From: Promicromonospora iranensis
GTDB lineage: Bacteria > Actinomycetota > Actinomycetes > Actinomycetales > Cellulomonadaceae
DNA length: 64,000 nt
Assembly: GCF_028994775.1 (NCBI RefSeq)
Contig: NZ_JAJQMN010000008.1
Location: 248,001-312,000 of the forward strand
Direction: 5' to 3'
Part shown: positions 42,868 to 52,014 of the stretch, piece by piece
How positions within the stretch are numbered: the stretch's first letter is position 1
How the letters are laid out: each line of letters opens with the position of its first letter
Program-made: the position numbers and the translations under genes
The notes under the pieces: generated by a model
The model's database searches: none
The model's input: the letters and a program-made list of their open reading frames with translations, nothing else
What the model was told of the DNA's origin: nothing

Positions 42868-44472
42868 TCAGACCGCCGCGCGGTCCTCCTTGAGGAAGTC
42901 CGCACACCGCTCGCCGATCATCATCACGGTGATGTTCGGGTTGACCGTCGTGATCTCCGGCATCACCGAGGCGTCCGCGACGCGCAGCCCCGTGACGCCC
43001 TTGACCCGCAGCCGCGGGTCGAGCGGCGAGCTGTCGTCGTCCGCCGCCCCCATCCGGACGGAGCCGGTCGGGTGGTACACCGTGTTGTGGGTGCGCGTGA
43101 TGTAGTCCGCGATCTCCTCGTCGGTCCGCACGTCCGGCCCCGGGTACAGCTCCGGCCCGGCCCACTCGGCCATCGCGGGCTGGGCCACGATCTTCCGGGC
43201 GAGCTTGATGCCCTCGACCATGACCTTCATGTCGTGCGGGTCGGTGAAGTAGCGGGGGTCCACCATCGGCTTGTCGCGGAAGTCTCGCGACCGCAGCCGG
43301 ACCGTGCCGCGCGAGCGCGCGTGCGTCACGTTCGGCGTGAGGCAGAACCCGTTCTCCGTGGTGGGGTAGCCCTGCCGTGCGGTGTGCATGTCGAACGGCA
43401 CGGAGCCGTAGTGCATCATCAGGTCCGGCCGGTCCAGGCCGGGCTCGGTGGCCGCGAAGATGCCGATCTCCCACCACTGCGTGGAGGAGGTGACCATCGG
43501 CTGCTTCGCCTCCCACTGGATCACCCCTTCGGGGTGGTCCTGCATGTGGGAGCCGACGCCGGGCGCGTCCACCAGGACGTCGATCCCGATCTCCGCGAGG
43601 TGCTCGGCCGGGCCGATACCGGACAGCATGAGCAGCTTGGGCGAGTCGATCGCGCCCGCGGACAGGACCACCTCCTGCCGTGCGGTGAACGTGCGGTGGT
43701 GGATCAGGTCCGGGTCGAGCACCTCGACGCCGGTGCAGCGGGTGCCGTCGAAGAGCAGCCGCTTGGCGCGGTGCTCGGTGAAGATCGTCAGGTTCGGCCG
43801 GTCGAGGATCGGGTGCAGGTAGCTCACCGACGACGACGAGCGGACGCCGTCCTCCCGGGCGTTGATCTGGAAGAAGCTCGCGCCGGTCACGACCGTCGTG
43901 CCGTCGTTGAACTGCACCCGGGGGATGCCCGCCTGCTCGCACGCGTCCAGCACCGCCACGCCGCACGGGTCCGCCGGCGGGATCTGCCGGATCCGCACCG
44001 GGCCGTCGTGGCCGTGGTGCACGCCGGGCTGGTCGTTGTTCTCGAGCTTCGTGTAGTACGGGCGGGACTCCTGCGCGCGCCAGCCGGTGGCGCCCAGCGC
44101 CTCCCACTGGTCGAGGTCCTCGGCCGGGGCCCAGAACGCGATGCAGGAGTTGTGCGAGGAACAGCCACCGAGCACCTTGGCGCGCGCCTGGCGCATGAAC
44201 GAGTTGCCTGCCTCCTGCGGCTCGATCTGGTAGTCCCAGTCGTAGCCCGACTCCAGCAGCCCCATCCAGCGGTCGAGCCGCAGGATCGCGTCGTCGCCGA
44301 CGTCGGACGGTCCCGCCTCCAGCAGGGCCACCGAGACCTCCGGGTCCTCGCTGAGCCGCGCCGCGACGGCGGCACCGGCGGAGCCGCCGCCGACCACCAC
44401 GTAGTCGAAGGCCCGCTCGCCGGTCCGTGCGGTGGCCTGCTTCGTCGGTCGCTTCGCGGGCAGCTCAGTCAT
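42868..44472 (-). CDS. betA: GMC oxidoreductase, probable choline dehydrogenase
   Basis: The 534-residue flavoenzyme should oxidise choline toward betaine aldehyde. FAD-binding motif DYVVVGGGSAGAAVAARLSEDPEVSVALLEAG is at about 23-54. The GMC signature 1 region is VLGGCSSHNSCIAFWA, signature 2 is LSAGAIDSPKLLMLSGIGP, and the active-site pair appears as NTVYHPTGSVRMG (His) and NPNITVMMIGER (Asn). Assignment to choline rests mainly on context: it overlaps the betaine-aldehyde dehydrogenase gene by 8 bases, and a BCCT transporter heads the operon. Other primary alcohols cannot be excluded from sequence alone. Confidence 0.85.
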   Translation of the reverse strand: MTELPAKRPTKQATARTGERAFDYVVVGGGSAGAAVAARLSEDPEVSVALLEAGPSDVGDDAILRLDRWMGLLESGYDWDYQIEPQEAGNSFMRQARAKVLGGCSSHNSCIAFWAPAEDLDQWEALGATGWRAQESRPYYTKLENNDQPGVHHGHDGPVRIRQIPPADPCGVAVLDACEQAGIPRVQFNDGTTVVTGASFFQINAREDGVRSSSSVSYLHPILDRPNLTIFTEHRAKRLLFDGTRCTGVEVLDPDLIHHRTFTARQEVVLSAGAIDSPKLLMLSGIGPAEHLAEIGIDVLVDAPGVGSHMQDHPEGVIQWEAKQPMVTSSTQWWEIGIFAATEPGLDRPDLMMHYGSVPFDMHTARQGYPTTENGFCLTPNVTHARSRGTVRLRSRDFRDKPMVDPRYFTDPHDMKVMVEGIKLARKIVAQPAMAEWAGPELYPGPDVRTDEEIADYITRTHNTVYHPTGSVRMGAADDDSSPLDPRLRVKGVTGLRVADASVMPEITTVNPNITVMMIGERCADFLKEDRAAV

Positions 44473-45949
44473 CGGTGCCTCCGAACCACCCGGTCACCGC
44501 CGGGCGCAGGTTCTGGTAGATGTGCTTGGACTCCTGGTACTCGGCCAGGCCGGCCAGGCCGAGCTCCCGGCCGAACCCGGACTGCCCGTAGCCGCCCCAC
44601 TCCGCCTGCGGCAGGTAGGGGTGGTAGTCGTTGATCCAGATCGTGCCGTGCCGCAGCTGGTTCGCGACGCGCTGCGCCTTGCCCGCGTCCTGGGACCAGA
44701 CGGCGCCGGCCAGGCCGTAGAACGTGTCGTTGGCGATCTCGACGGCCTCGTCCTCGGTGCTGAACGTCTCCACCGTGACGACGGGGCCGAACGCCTCGTC
44801 GACGACGGCGGAGCTGCCGCGCCGGACGCCGTCGAGCACCGTGGGCAGGTAGTAGAAGCCCGCCTCCAGCTCGCCCGTGCCCCACTCGCCGCCGCACCGC
44901 ACGACGGCGCCCTCCTCGACGGCCTTCTCCACGTACGCCGTGACCTTGTCGCGGTGCGCGGCGGAGATCAGCGGGCCGGTCTCGGCCGACTCGTCCCACG
45001 GGCCGCCGAGCCGGATCTGCCGGGCCCGGCGGACCAGCTCGTCGACGAAGCGGTCGTGGATCGACTCCTCGACCACCAGTCGCGCACCGGCGGAGCACAC
45101 CTGCCCCGAGTGGACGAACGCCCCGTTGAGCGCGTTGTCCACGGCGGCGTCGAAGTCGGCGTCCGCGAAGATGATGTTCGGGTTCTTGCCGCCCAGCTCC
45201 AGGGCGACCTTCTTGACGGTGGCCGCGGCGCTCGCGGCGATGACGCGGCCCGTGGCGAGGCCGCCGGTGAACGACACCATGTCGACGTCCGGGTGGCTCG
45301 ACAGCGGGGCGCCCGCTTCGGGGCCGGCGCCGAGCACCAGGTTGGCGACGCCCGCCGGGACACCGGCGTCGGTCAGGACCTCCATCAGGAGGACCGCCGT
45401 GTGCGGGGTGAGCTCGCTCGGCTTGAGCACGAACGTGTTGCCGGCGGCGAGGCAGGGGGCGACCTTCCACACGGCCTGCAGCAGCGGGTAGTTCCACGGC
45501 GAGATGAGGCCGCAGACCCCCACGGGCTCGTGCACCACGCGGCTGAGCACGTCGGGGCTGCCGGCGTCGACCACCCGGCCGGCGTCGACCCCCGCCAGCT
45601 TGGCGTACCAGCGGAAGCAGGCGATGCAGTCGTCCATGTCGATGCGGCTCTCGACCAGGCGCTTGCCCGTGTCCCGGGACTCGGCGAGAGCGAAGTCCTC
45701 GGACCGCTCGGTGAGCAGCTCGGCCACACGGTGCAGCAGCTCGCCGCGTTCGGGCGCGGTGGTGGCGCGCCACGGGCCGGTGTCGAACGCGCGCCGGGCC
45801 GCCGCGATGGCCCGCTCGGTGTCGGTGGCGGTCGCCTCCGACACCTCCGCGACGAGCGAGCCGTCCGCCGGGCAGCGGATCTCGCGGGTCCCGCCCGCGG
45901 CCGCTGCCTCCCAGGTGCCGTCGATGTACAGGGTCGTTGGTGTGCTCAT
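44465..45949 (-). CDS. betB: Betaine-aldehyde dehydrogenase
   Basis: The 494-residue NAD-dependent aldehyde dehydrogenase has the complete motifs: GVCGLISPWNYPLLQAVWKVAPCLAAGNTFVLKPSE, SFTGGLATGR, catalytic Glu in VKKVALELGGKNPNII, catalytic Cys in GAFVHSGQVCSAGARLVVEE, and EAFGPVVTVETF. Similarity and gene order indicate oxidation of betaine aldehyde to glycine betaine. The ATG at 45949 follows a GGGAG site. The open frame extends upstream into Ser/Thr-rich shadow sequence and is not used. It lies 37 bases after the BCCT transporter gene and overlaps betA. Confidence 0.9.
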   Translation of the reverse strand: MSTPTTLYIDGTWEAAAAGGTREIRCPADGSLVAEVSEATATDTERAIAAARRAFDTGPWRATTAPERGELLHRVAELLTERSEDFALAESRDTGKRLVESRIDMDDCIACFRWYAKLAGVDAGRVVDAGSPDVLSRVVHEPVGVCGLISPWNYPLLQAVWKVAPCLAAGNTFVLKPSELTPHTAVLLMEVLTDAGVPAGVANLVLGAGPEAGAPLSSHPDVDMVSFTGGLATGRVIAASAAATVKKVALELGGKNPNIIFADADFDAAVDNALNGAFVHSGQVCSAGARLVVEESIHDRFVDELVRRARQIRLGGPWDESAETGPLISAAHRDKVTAYVEKAVEEGAVVRCGGEWGTGELEAGFYYLPTVLDGVRRGSSAVVDEAFGPVVTVETFSTEDEAVEIANDTFYGLAGAVWSQDAGKAQRVANQLRHGTIWINDYHPYLPQAEWGGYGQSGFGRELGLAGLAEYQESKHIYQNLRPAVTGWFGGTDD

Positions 45950-45986
45950 GGTGGTGCTCCCGTAGGGACGTGCGGGCGTGCGGTGG

Positions 45987-48080
45987 TCAGCTGTCGATCT
46001 GCTCGGTGTCGTGCGTCGGCGAGGTGCTCGCGTGCAGGAAGAGCAGGTGGCGCTCGTACTGGTCAAGGACGTCGGCGATGAGCTGCTCCTTGGCGTAGTC
46101 GGTGACGTCGTAGCCCTGTGTGCCCTCCTCGAGGAGCACCTCGACGCGGAAGTACGTGTCGTCCTGGTCCGAGGTGTTCATCCGGAACGTCGGCGTGGGG
46201 TGCGCCTGGGGCCAGAGCGTGTAGGTGAACGGGGCCTCCTCGCCGTGCTCCGCGGTGAGCGTGATGGCCGGCAGCCCGCTGTCGCCCACGGGGGCCTCGG
46301 TGCAGGAAGTCCTGATGTCCTGCTCCTCCAGCGCGACGGAGACCTCGTTCAGGGCCGGGCGCACCGTCTTGTCGATGAACCGCAGCACGTGGCGCCGGTC
46401 GGGAAAGCTCACCAGCCGCTTGAGCCGCTGCCGCCAGCCCGGTGCGCCCGCGGTACCCGCCTGGCCGATGCGGCCCGACAGGCTGGACGGCAGGGCGGTC
46501 CGCAGGGTGTCGAACTTCTGGCCCTCGGTCCGCAGCACCTTGTAGAGCGCGAACATCACGCCGAACATCACGAGCGAGAACGGCAGGCCCATGATGATCG
46601 TGCCGGACTGCAGCGTCGAGATGCCGCCGGCGAGCAGCATGCCCATGGTGAGCAGTCCGGTTGCCGCCGCCCAGAAGACGCGCAGCCAGATCGGTCCGTC
46701 GTCGCCCGCCCGGTGCAGCTTGGAGGTCAGGTTGGACAGGACGAGAGCCCCGGAGTCGGCCGACGTCACGTAGAAGAGCAGGCCGATGAAGATGGCCAGG
46801 CCGATGGTGGCCGGCGCGGCGGGGAACTGCTCGAGCAGGGCGTAGATGCCCGATGCCGGGTCGTTCATCGCCGCGTCGCCGAATGCGGCGCCCTCGGCGC
46901 CGCCGGTCCGCATGTAGTCGAGGGCGCTGTTGCCGAAGATGGACACCCACAGCAGCACGAAGACGAACGGGATCGTGAGCGTGCCGACCACGAACTGGCG
47001 GATGGTGCGGCCGCGCGAGATCCGGGCGAGGAACAGGCCGACGAACGGTGCCCACGCCACCCACCAGGCCCAGAAGAACAGCGTCCACGCGTTCATCCAG
47101 TCGGTGGGGGCGTCGAACGCGTACGTGTTCAGCGTCATGCCCGGCAGCCGGGACACGTAGTCGCCGACGTTCATCACCAGCGCGTTGAGCAGGAACGTCG
47201 TCTTGCCCGTGATGACCAGGAAGAGCAGCAGCGCCAGGGCGAGCACGACGTTGAGCTCGGACAGGCGTCGCACGCCGCGCTGCACGCCCGAGACCACCGA
47301 CAGCGTCGCCATCACGACGGCGAGTGCGAGCAGCGCGACCTGGGCGCCCACACCGATCGGTACCCCGACCAGGTCGGAGAGGCCTCGGTTGAGCATCTCG
47401 ACGCCGATGCCGAGGGTGGTGGCCAGGCCGAAGATGGTGCCGAGCACCGCGGCGATGTCGACGGCGTCGCCGAGCTTGCCCCACACCCGGTCGCCGAAGA
47501 GGGGGTGCAGCACGGAGCGGATGCTCAGCGGCATGTTGCGCCGGTAGGCGAAGTAGGCGATGGCCATGCCCATGAGGGCGTACATGCCCCAGCCGATGAT
47601 GCCGTAGTGGAACAGCGTCCAGACGATGGCCATCCGGGCTGCCTCGACGGTGCTGCCGTCGCCGACGGGCGGGGCCAGGTACTGGCTGGCCGGCTCGGCC
47701 ACCGAGAAGAACATGAGGTCCGTGCCGATGCCCGCCGCGAACAGCATCGCGGACCACGTGAAGAGGCCGAACTGCGGCTTGGACTGCTCCGGGCCGAGCT
47801 TGATGCGGCCGGCGCGGGACAGGGCGACGCCGATGACGAACACCAGGAAGGCGGCGGCCGCGATGAAGTAGTAGGCGCCGAACCAGTCGGAGATCCAGGT
47901 GACGACGACGCCGATGTACTGCTCGGTCTGCGCCGGCCAGATGATCGCGGCCAGCCCGACCACGAGGATGAGCGTCGCGGACCCGAAGAACACCGGTGGG
48001 TTGATGCTGCTGTGCCGGCGCCCTTCGGGCGGACTGTCGGCTGCTGCGGTCGGGCTCTCGGTCTTCGCCGGGGTGGTCAT
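45987..48080 (-). CDS. betT: BCCT family choline/betaine transporter
   Basis: The 697-residue protein has twelve predicted helices of the BCCT fold, with the family motifs MFFSVAEPASQYLAPP in helix 3 and WTLFFWAWWVAWAPFVGLFLARISRGRT in helix 8, whose tryptophans form the aromatic box for the quaternary amine. About 190 C-terminal residues are cytoplasmic and hydrophilic, as in BetT proteins whose tail senses osmotic stress. Import of choline by Na+ or H+ symport would feed the two enzymes downstream and yield the osmoprotectant glycine betaine. ATG 48080 is preceded by GAAGGA. It heads the three-gene operon. Confidence 0.92.
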   Translation of the reverse strand: MTTPAKTESPTAAADSPPEGRRHSSINPPVFFGSATLILVVGLAAIIWPAQTEQYIGVVVTWISDWFGAYYFIAAAAFLVFVIGVALSRAGRIKLGPEQSKPQFGLFTWSAMLFAAGIGTDLMFFSVAEPASQYLAPPVGDGSTVEAARMAIVWTLFHYGIIGWGMYALMGMAIAYFAYRRNMPLSIRSVLHPLFGDRVWGKLGDAVDIAAVLGTIFGLATTLGIGVEMLNRGLSDLVGVPIGVGAQVALLALAVVMATLSVVSGVQRGVRRLSELNVVLALALLLFLVITGKTTFLLNALVMNVGDYVSRLPGMTLNTYAFDAPTDWMNAWTLFFWAWWVAWAPFVGLFLARISRGRTIRQFVVGTLTIPFVFVLLWVSIFGNSALDYMRTGGAEGAAFGDAAMNDPASGIYALLEQFPAAPATIGLAIFIGLLFYVTSADSGALVLSNLTSKLHRAGDDGPIWLRVFWAAATGLLTMGMLLAGGISTLQSGTIIMGLPFSLVMFGVMFALYKVLRTEGQKFDTLRTALPSSLSGRIGQAGTAGAPGWRQRLKRLVSFPDRRHVLRFIDKTVRPALNEVSVALEEQDIRTSCTEAPVGDSGLPAITLTAEHGEEAPFTYTLWPQAHPTPTFRMNTSDQDDTYFRVEVLLEEGTQGYDVTDYAKEQLIADVLDQYERHLLFLHASTSPTHDTEQIDS

Positions 48081-48228
48081 GTTTTCCTTCGTCGAGGGCT
48101 TCGGGCGGTGCCCACCGTACAACTACATGAAAATTCACCCGATTGCCCACCGGTGGTCGAGGCCTCTTCAGCCCGAGATTACGCCCGACGCCGGAGCGCC
48201 GCCTGCTGCTCGGCCGACCACCGCCGCG

Positions 48229-49386
48229 TCAGACCGGGGCGAGCCCGAGGCTGCGGCCCGCCAGCCCCCGGCGGCGCTTCGCGAGCCCGCGGGCGACGTC
48301 GGCCAGCACCCGAGCGCCCGGTGAGTCCGGCGCGGTCAGGACCACGGGGGTGCCGCTGTCCCCGCCCTCGCGGACGGCGACGTCGAGCGGCACCTGGCCG
48401 AGCAGCGGCACATCCTTGCCCATCAGCTCGGTCAGCCGGGCCGAGACCTGCGCGCCACCGCCCTCGCCGAAGATCTCCAGCCGCGTGCCGTCGGGCTGCT
48501 CCAGCCAGGACATGTTCTCGATCACGCCGACCACGCCCTGCGACGTCTGGGTCGCCACCGAACCGGCCCGCTCGGCGACCTCGGCGGCCGCGGCCTGCGG
48601 CGTCGTGACCACCAGGATCTCGGACGACGGCAGCAACTGCGCCACGGAGATCGCGATGTCGCCGGTGCCGGGGGGCAGGTCGAGGAGCAGCACGTCCAGG
48701 TCGCCCCAGAACACGTCGGCCAGGAACTGCTCCAGCGCGCGGTGCAGCATGGGCCCGCGCCAGACCACCGGCTGGCCCGCCGGCACGAACATGCCGATCG
48801 AGACCACCTTGACGCCGTGCGCGATGGGCGGCAGCAGCATGTTGTCGACCCGGGTGGGCTGGCGGTCCACGCCGAGCATGCGGGGGATCGAGAAGCCGTA
48901 GATGTCGGCGTCGATCACGCCGACGGACAGCCCGTCCGCCGCCAGCGCCACCGCGAGGTTCGCCGTCACCGACGACTTGCCCACGCCGCCCTTGCCCGAG
49001 GCCACCGCGAACACCTTGGTCATCGACCCCGGCTGCGAGAACGGGATGACGGGGTCGCCCGCGCCGCCGCGCAGCATCGACCGCAGGGAGGCACGTTGCT
49101 CCGGCGTCATGACGCCCAGCTCGACCTCGACCCCGGCCACGCCGTCGACAGCCGTCGCAGCGGCTGTCACGTCCTTGATGAGCGTCGACTTCATGGGACA
49201 GCCGGCGACGGTCAGATCGACACCGACGGTCACGTGCGCGCCCGGTCCGGTGGTCGAGCTTGTCGAGACCACTACCGACCGGACCATGCCCAGGTCGGTG
49301 ATGGGGCGCCGGATCTCAGGGTCGAGCACACCGGTCAGCGCGTCACGAACGCGTGCCTCGAGTGCGGGGGAGTCGACTGGGGTCAT
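48229..49386 (-). CDS. mrp: Mrp/NBP35-type iron-sulfur carrier ATPase
   Basis: The 385-residue protein has an N-terminal DUF59 (MIP18-like) domain (about 8-105) with the conserved Cys in TVAGCPMKS. The deviant P-loop ASGKGGVGKSS is at about 129-139, followed by GVIDADIYGFSIPRMLG, VSIGMFV, LLLDLPPGTGD and VVTTPQAAA. It should bind and transfer Fe-S clusters. The CxxC found in many homologues is replaced in NMSWLEQPDGTRLEIFGEGGG, as in actinobacterial members. Residues 38-46 (VVVSTSSTT) are encoded by a copy of the REP palindrome, inserted where homologues have a short turn. It is divergent from the large gene at 49506. Confidence 0.92.
   Translation of the reverse strand: MTPVDSPALEARVRDALTGVLDPEIRRPITDLGMVRSVVVSTSSTTGPGAHVTVGVDLTVAGCPMKSTLIKDVTAAATAVDGVAGVEVELGVMTPEQRASLRSMLRGGAGDPVIPFSQPGSMTKVFAVASGKGGVGKSSVTANLAVALAADGLSVGVIDADIYGFSIPRMLGVDRQPTRVDNMLLPPIAHGVKVVSIGMFVPAGQPVVWRGPMLHRALEQFLADVFWGDLDVLLLDLPPGTGDIAISVAQLLPSSEILVVTTPQAAAAEVAERAGSVATQTSQGVVGVIENMSWLEQPDGTRLEIFGEGGGAQVSARLTELMGKDVPLLGQVPLDVAVREGGDSGTPVVLTAPDSPGARVLADVARGLAKRRRGLAGRSLGLAPV
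49249..49273. repeat. REP half-element inside mrp coding sequence
   Basis: TGGTCGAGCTTGTCGAGACC lies in the mrp reading frame on the opposite strand. It is the same word found in the intergenic palindromes at 1430 and 32181. It translates as Val-Val-Val-Ser-Thr-Ser-Ser-Thr-Thr and keeps the frame open. Confidence 0.85.
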
Positions 49387-49505
49387 GATTCGATCCTAGG
49401 GCGGAGGTCCAGCGGCTCAGTCATCAGGGGTGGTCTTTCATGCTTTTGCAATGAAGGTCAGTTGAAAACGGTACGCTGCGTCACCACCAAGGGTGAGGAG
49501 GCCCC

Positions 49506-51491
49506 ATGACCGAGCCACGCGTCCCCGCGCGCGTTCGGCATGTCGCCTCCGAGGACCAGGCCCGCGAGCTCGCCGCCGCACTGCAGCGACCCGGCCGCGA
49601 CCGGCCGGTGGTGGTCATCTCGACGCCGGCCGGGCACGACGCCCCGTTCGTGGATCCCCAGCGCGTGCTCGACGACGTCGCCGGGCTCGCCGAGGTGGTC
49701 GTGATCCCTACGGGGGACGTGTCCTGGGCGTTCTCGTCGGGTATGCCGCCGGACACCCAGGTCTACGGGGGCGCTTCCCGCGTCTACGGCACCGACCTGG
49801 AGTGGGTGCACCACCCGCGGCGCTCGCCGTTGCACTTCGCCTACTCCGACGACGAGGACGCGCGCGTGCGCGAACGCCTGGTCAGCGACGTCATGCGGTT
49901 CGCGGTGCGCGCGGGGATCGTCGGGTCGGCCCGGTCCGCACCGGACGAGGCGGCCACCGACGGGAAGGTGCTGGGCGTGCTCGGCACGCGCGCCCTGATC
50001 AGCACCGACGACGGCGGTCAGGCCACCGTCGCGGAAGAGCTCGTCTTCCCCGACGTCGCGCTGGCCCGGGTGCTCGCGCCGGGTATGCGGGTCACCGGGG
50101 TGCTCGACCCGGTGCGCCGCCTCCTCGACATCCGCGCCATGTTGCCCGATGTCGACGCGCTGCGCAGGCTCGTGAACGCCACCTACCGGGTGGGTCAGGT
50201 GGTGCTCGGCCGGGTCGAGGCGGTCGAGCACGACGCCGTGCGGATCGCGCTGGCGCCCGGCGTCGTCGTGCGTGTGCGCCGTGGGGAGATCACGGGCAAC
50301 GACCTGGACCTGCTGAGCGACCTCTTCACCAGGGGCGAGGTGGTGGCGGCCCGCCGCATACCCGCGCCGCTGGACGGCCTGGCACTGCGGCTGGACGACG
50401 TCGACGAGTCCGAGGACGAGCCGGTCCCCGCGATAGCCCTCCTGGACGGCGGGCCGCCGTGGCTCGAGCTGCTGCCGCCGCTGACCGAGCCGGGTCCTCC
50501 GCCGCTCCGGTCCGGTCTCCCGTCGGCCGAGCCCGTGGAAGCCCCGTCGAGCGACGACTCCCCGCCCACACCCGCCGACCTGTTCGGTTCGCGTCCGGCC
50601 GATCCGGGTCCTGACCGGACACGCCCCGAGCGCGCCGAGCACCCTCGGCCTGGCGGCGACTCCGGTGCCGTGCCGACACCGCCGGGCGGTCAGCGGGCAC
50701 CGACCCCCGGGGACGTGGCCGCGTGGCACGCCGGCGGGCACGACACCCTGCCGTCGCCGGCGTCGCCGTCCTCGGCGGCGTCCGCCGAGACGCCGCCGGA
50801 GCCATCCGGCAAGGCGACACGCGACCTCAGCCTCTCCCTCGACGCCGCGAAGGCCCAGGTCTCGGCGCTCACGAAGGAGCTGCTGGACGACAAGGTCAAG
50901 CGGCGCCAGGTCGAGCTCGAGGTCGACCGGCTGCTCGGACGGGTCGGTGAGCTCACGGAGCGGCTCGAACGCAGTGAGCGGCGTGCCGAGCAGCAGGCGA
51001 CGGCCCTGCGCAAGGCGCGGCAGGAGGCCGCGCGCCTGCGCCGTCGGCTGGGTGACGCCGGGGTCGAGGTGCCCGAGGACCGGTACTTCGTCGCCGACGA
51101 GGATCAGCTCCGGTTCGAGGTGCTCAGCGAGTGGGCCAGGGCGATCCCGGCCGCGGAGAAGGCCGGGCGTCCCCTGGCCGAGTACACGGTGGGACCCCGT
51201 TTCCTCGCCTCCCTGACCGACGTCGAGGGGGTGAGCCGGGACCGCGTCGTCTGGACGCTCGTCATGGTGCTCACCGGTCTGGCCCCAGGGATGAACGGCC
51301 TGCAGGTCCACCGCCTGCGGACCGGCGCCGGAGGCGACGACCCGGCCAGGCACCGCGACGACGGCGCCGTCTGCTGGCGGGTGTCGCTGCAGGTCAACAC
51401 GCCGTCGGCCCGCAGGCTGCACTACTGGAAGCTGCCAGGTGGGACCTACGAGCTGTCACGGGTGGTGCTCCACGACGACGTGGAGCCGTGA
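49506..51491 (+). CDS. Large uncharacterised protein with OB/S1-like and coiled-coil regions
   Basis: The 661-residue protein belongs to no family I can name. Residues 30-125 look like an alpha/beta domain (PVVVISTPAGHDAPFVDP, AEVVVIPTGDVSWAFSSGM, VYGGASRVYGTDLEW). Residues 150-205 and 232-290 each form a beta-rich unit; the second (YRVGQVVLGRVEAVEHDAVRIALAPGVVVRVRR) looks like an S1/OB barrel. A Pro-rich linker spans 325-450, a coiled coil about 455-535 (many Arg/Glu/Leu heptads), and a compact C-terminal domain ends CWRVSLQVNTPSARRLHYWKLPGG. There is no signal peptide or membrane helix, so it is cytoplasmic. ATG 49506 follows GTGAGGAGG. A role with nucleic acid is only a guess. Confidence 0.75.
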   Translation: MTEPRVPARVRHVASEDQARELAAALQRPGRDRPVVVISTPAGHDAPFVDPQRVLDDVAGLAEVVVIPTGDVSWAFSSGMPPDTQVYGGASRVYGTDLEWVHHPRRSPLHFAYSDDEDARVRERLVSDVMRFAVRAGIVGSARSAPDEAATDGKVLGVLGTRALISTDDGGQATVAEELVFPDVALARVLAPGMRVTGVLDPVRRLLDIRAMLPDVDALRRLVNATYRVGQVVLGRVEAVEHDAVRIALAPGVVVRVRRGEITGNDLDLLSDLFTRGEVVAARRIPAPLDGLALRLDDVDESEDEPVPAIALLDGGPPWLELLPPLTEPGPPPLRSGLPSAEPVEAPSSDDSPPTPADLFGSRPADPGPDRTRPERAEHPRPGGDSGAVPTPPGGQRAPTPGDVAAWHAGGHDTLPSPASPSSAASAETPPEPSGKATRDLSLSLDAAKAQVSALTKELLDDKVKRRQVELEVDRLLGRVGELTERLERSERRAEQQATALRKARQEAARLRRRLGDAGVEVPEDRYFVADEDQLRFEVLSEWARAIPAAEKAGRPLAEYTVGPRFLASLTDVEGVSRDRVVWTLVMVLTGLAPGMNGLQVHRLRTGAGGDDPARHRDDGAVCWRVSLQVNTPSARRLHYWKLPGGTYELSRVVLHDDVEP

Positions 51492-51504
51492 CCGCGACGC
51501 CCGG

Positions 51505-52014
51505 TCAGGGCCTGCCGGGCCTGCCGGGCGTGCCGTCGCGGTCCTTGTCCTCCAGCTCCTCCAGGAGGTTGCGGATCTCCGAACGCACGAAGTCGCGGGT
51601 GGCGACCTCCGAGAGGGCGATCCGGAGTGCCGCCATCTCGCGCGCCAGGTACTCGGTGTCGGCGAGGTTGCGCTCACCGCGCTGCCGGTCCTGCTCGGCG
51701 GTCACGCGGTCCCGGTCGTCCTGCCGGTTCTGCGCCAGCAGGATCAGCGGGGCCGCATAGCTCGCCTGCAGCGACAGCATCAGCGTCAGCGCCGTGAACC
51801 CGTTCGCGGCGCTGTCGAACCGCAGGTCCTCCGGGCCCCATGCGTTCCACACGAGCCACAGCACGCAGAACACCGTCAGATAGATGAGGAAGCGTGGCGT
51901 GCCCAGGAACCGGGCGATGCCCTCGGTGGCCTTCCCGACGGCGTCCTGGTCCATCCGGAAGCGGGGGACCAGGGTGCGGCGCTGCGCCAGCGGGGTGTCC
52001 AGACGCTCAGCCAC
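51505..52014 (-). CDS. DUF1003 membrane protein
   Basis: The 169-residue protein has two membrane helices (FLIYLTVFCVLWLVWNAWG and a second around FTALTLMLSLQASYAAPLILLAQNRQDDRDR) and a charged C-terminal helical tail of about 70 residues. The LSLQASYAAPLILLAQNRQ.DRDR segment is the DUF1003 signature. Function is unknown. Its start overlaps the end of the MgtE-N/CBS gene by 8 bases, so the two are translationally coupled and probably work together at the membrane. It converges on the 661-residue gene with a 13-base gap. Confidence 0.9.
   Translation of the reverse strand: MAERLDTPLAQRRTLVPRFRMDQDAVGKATEGIARFLGTPRFLIYLTVFCVLWLVWNAWGPEDLRFDSAANGFTALTLMLSLQASYAAPLILLAQNRQDDRDRVTAEQDRQRGERNLADTEYLAREMAALRIALSEVATRDFVRSEIRNLLEELEDKDRDGTPGRPGRP

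Noticed and set aside
45978-48608. 876-residue open frame on the plus strand
   Set aside because: It runs antisense through betT, whose BCCT motifs are unambiguous.
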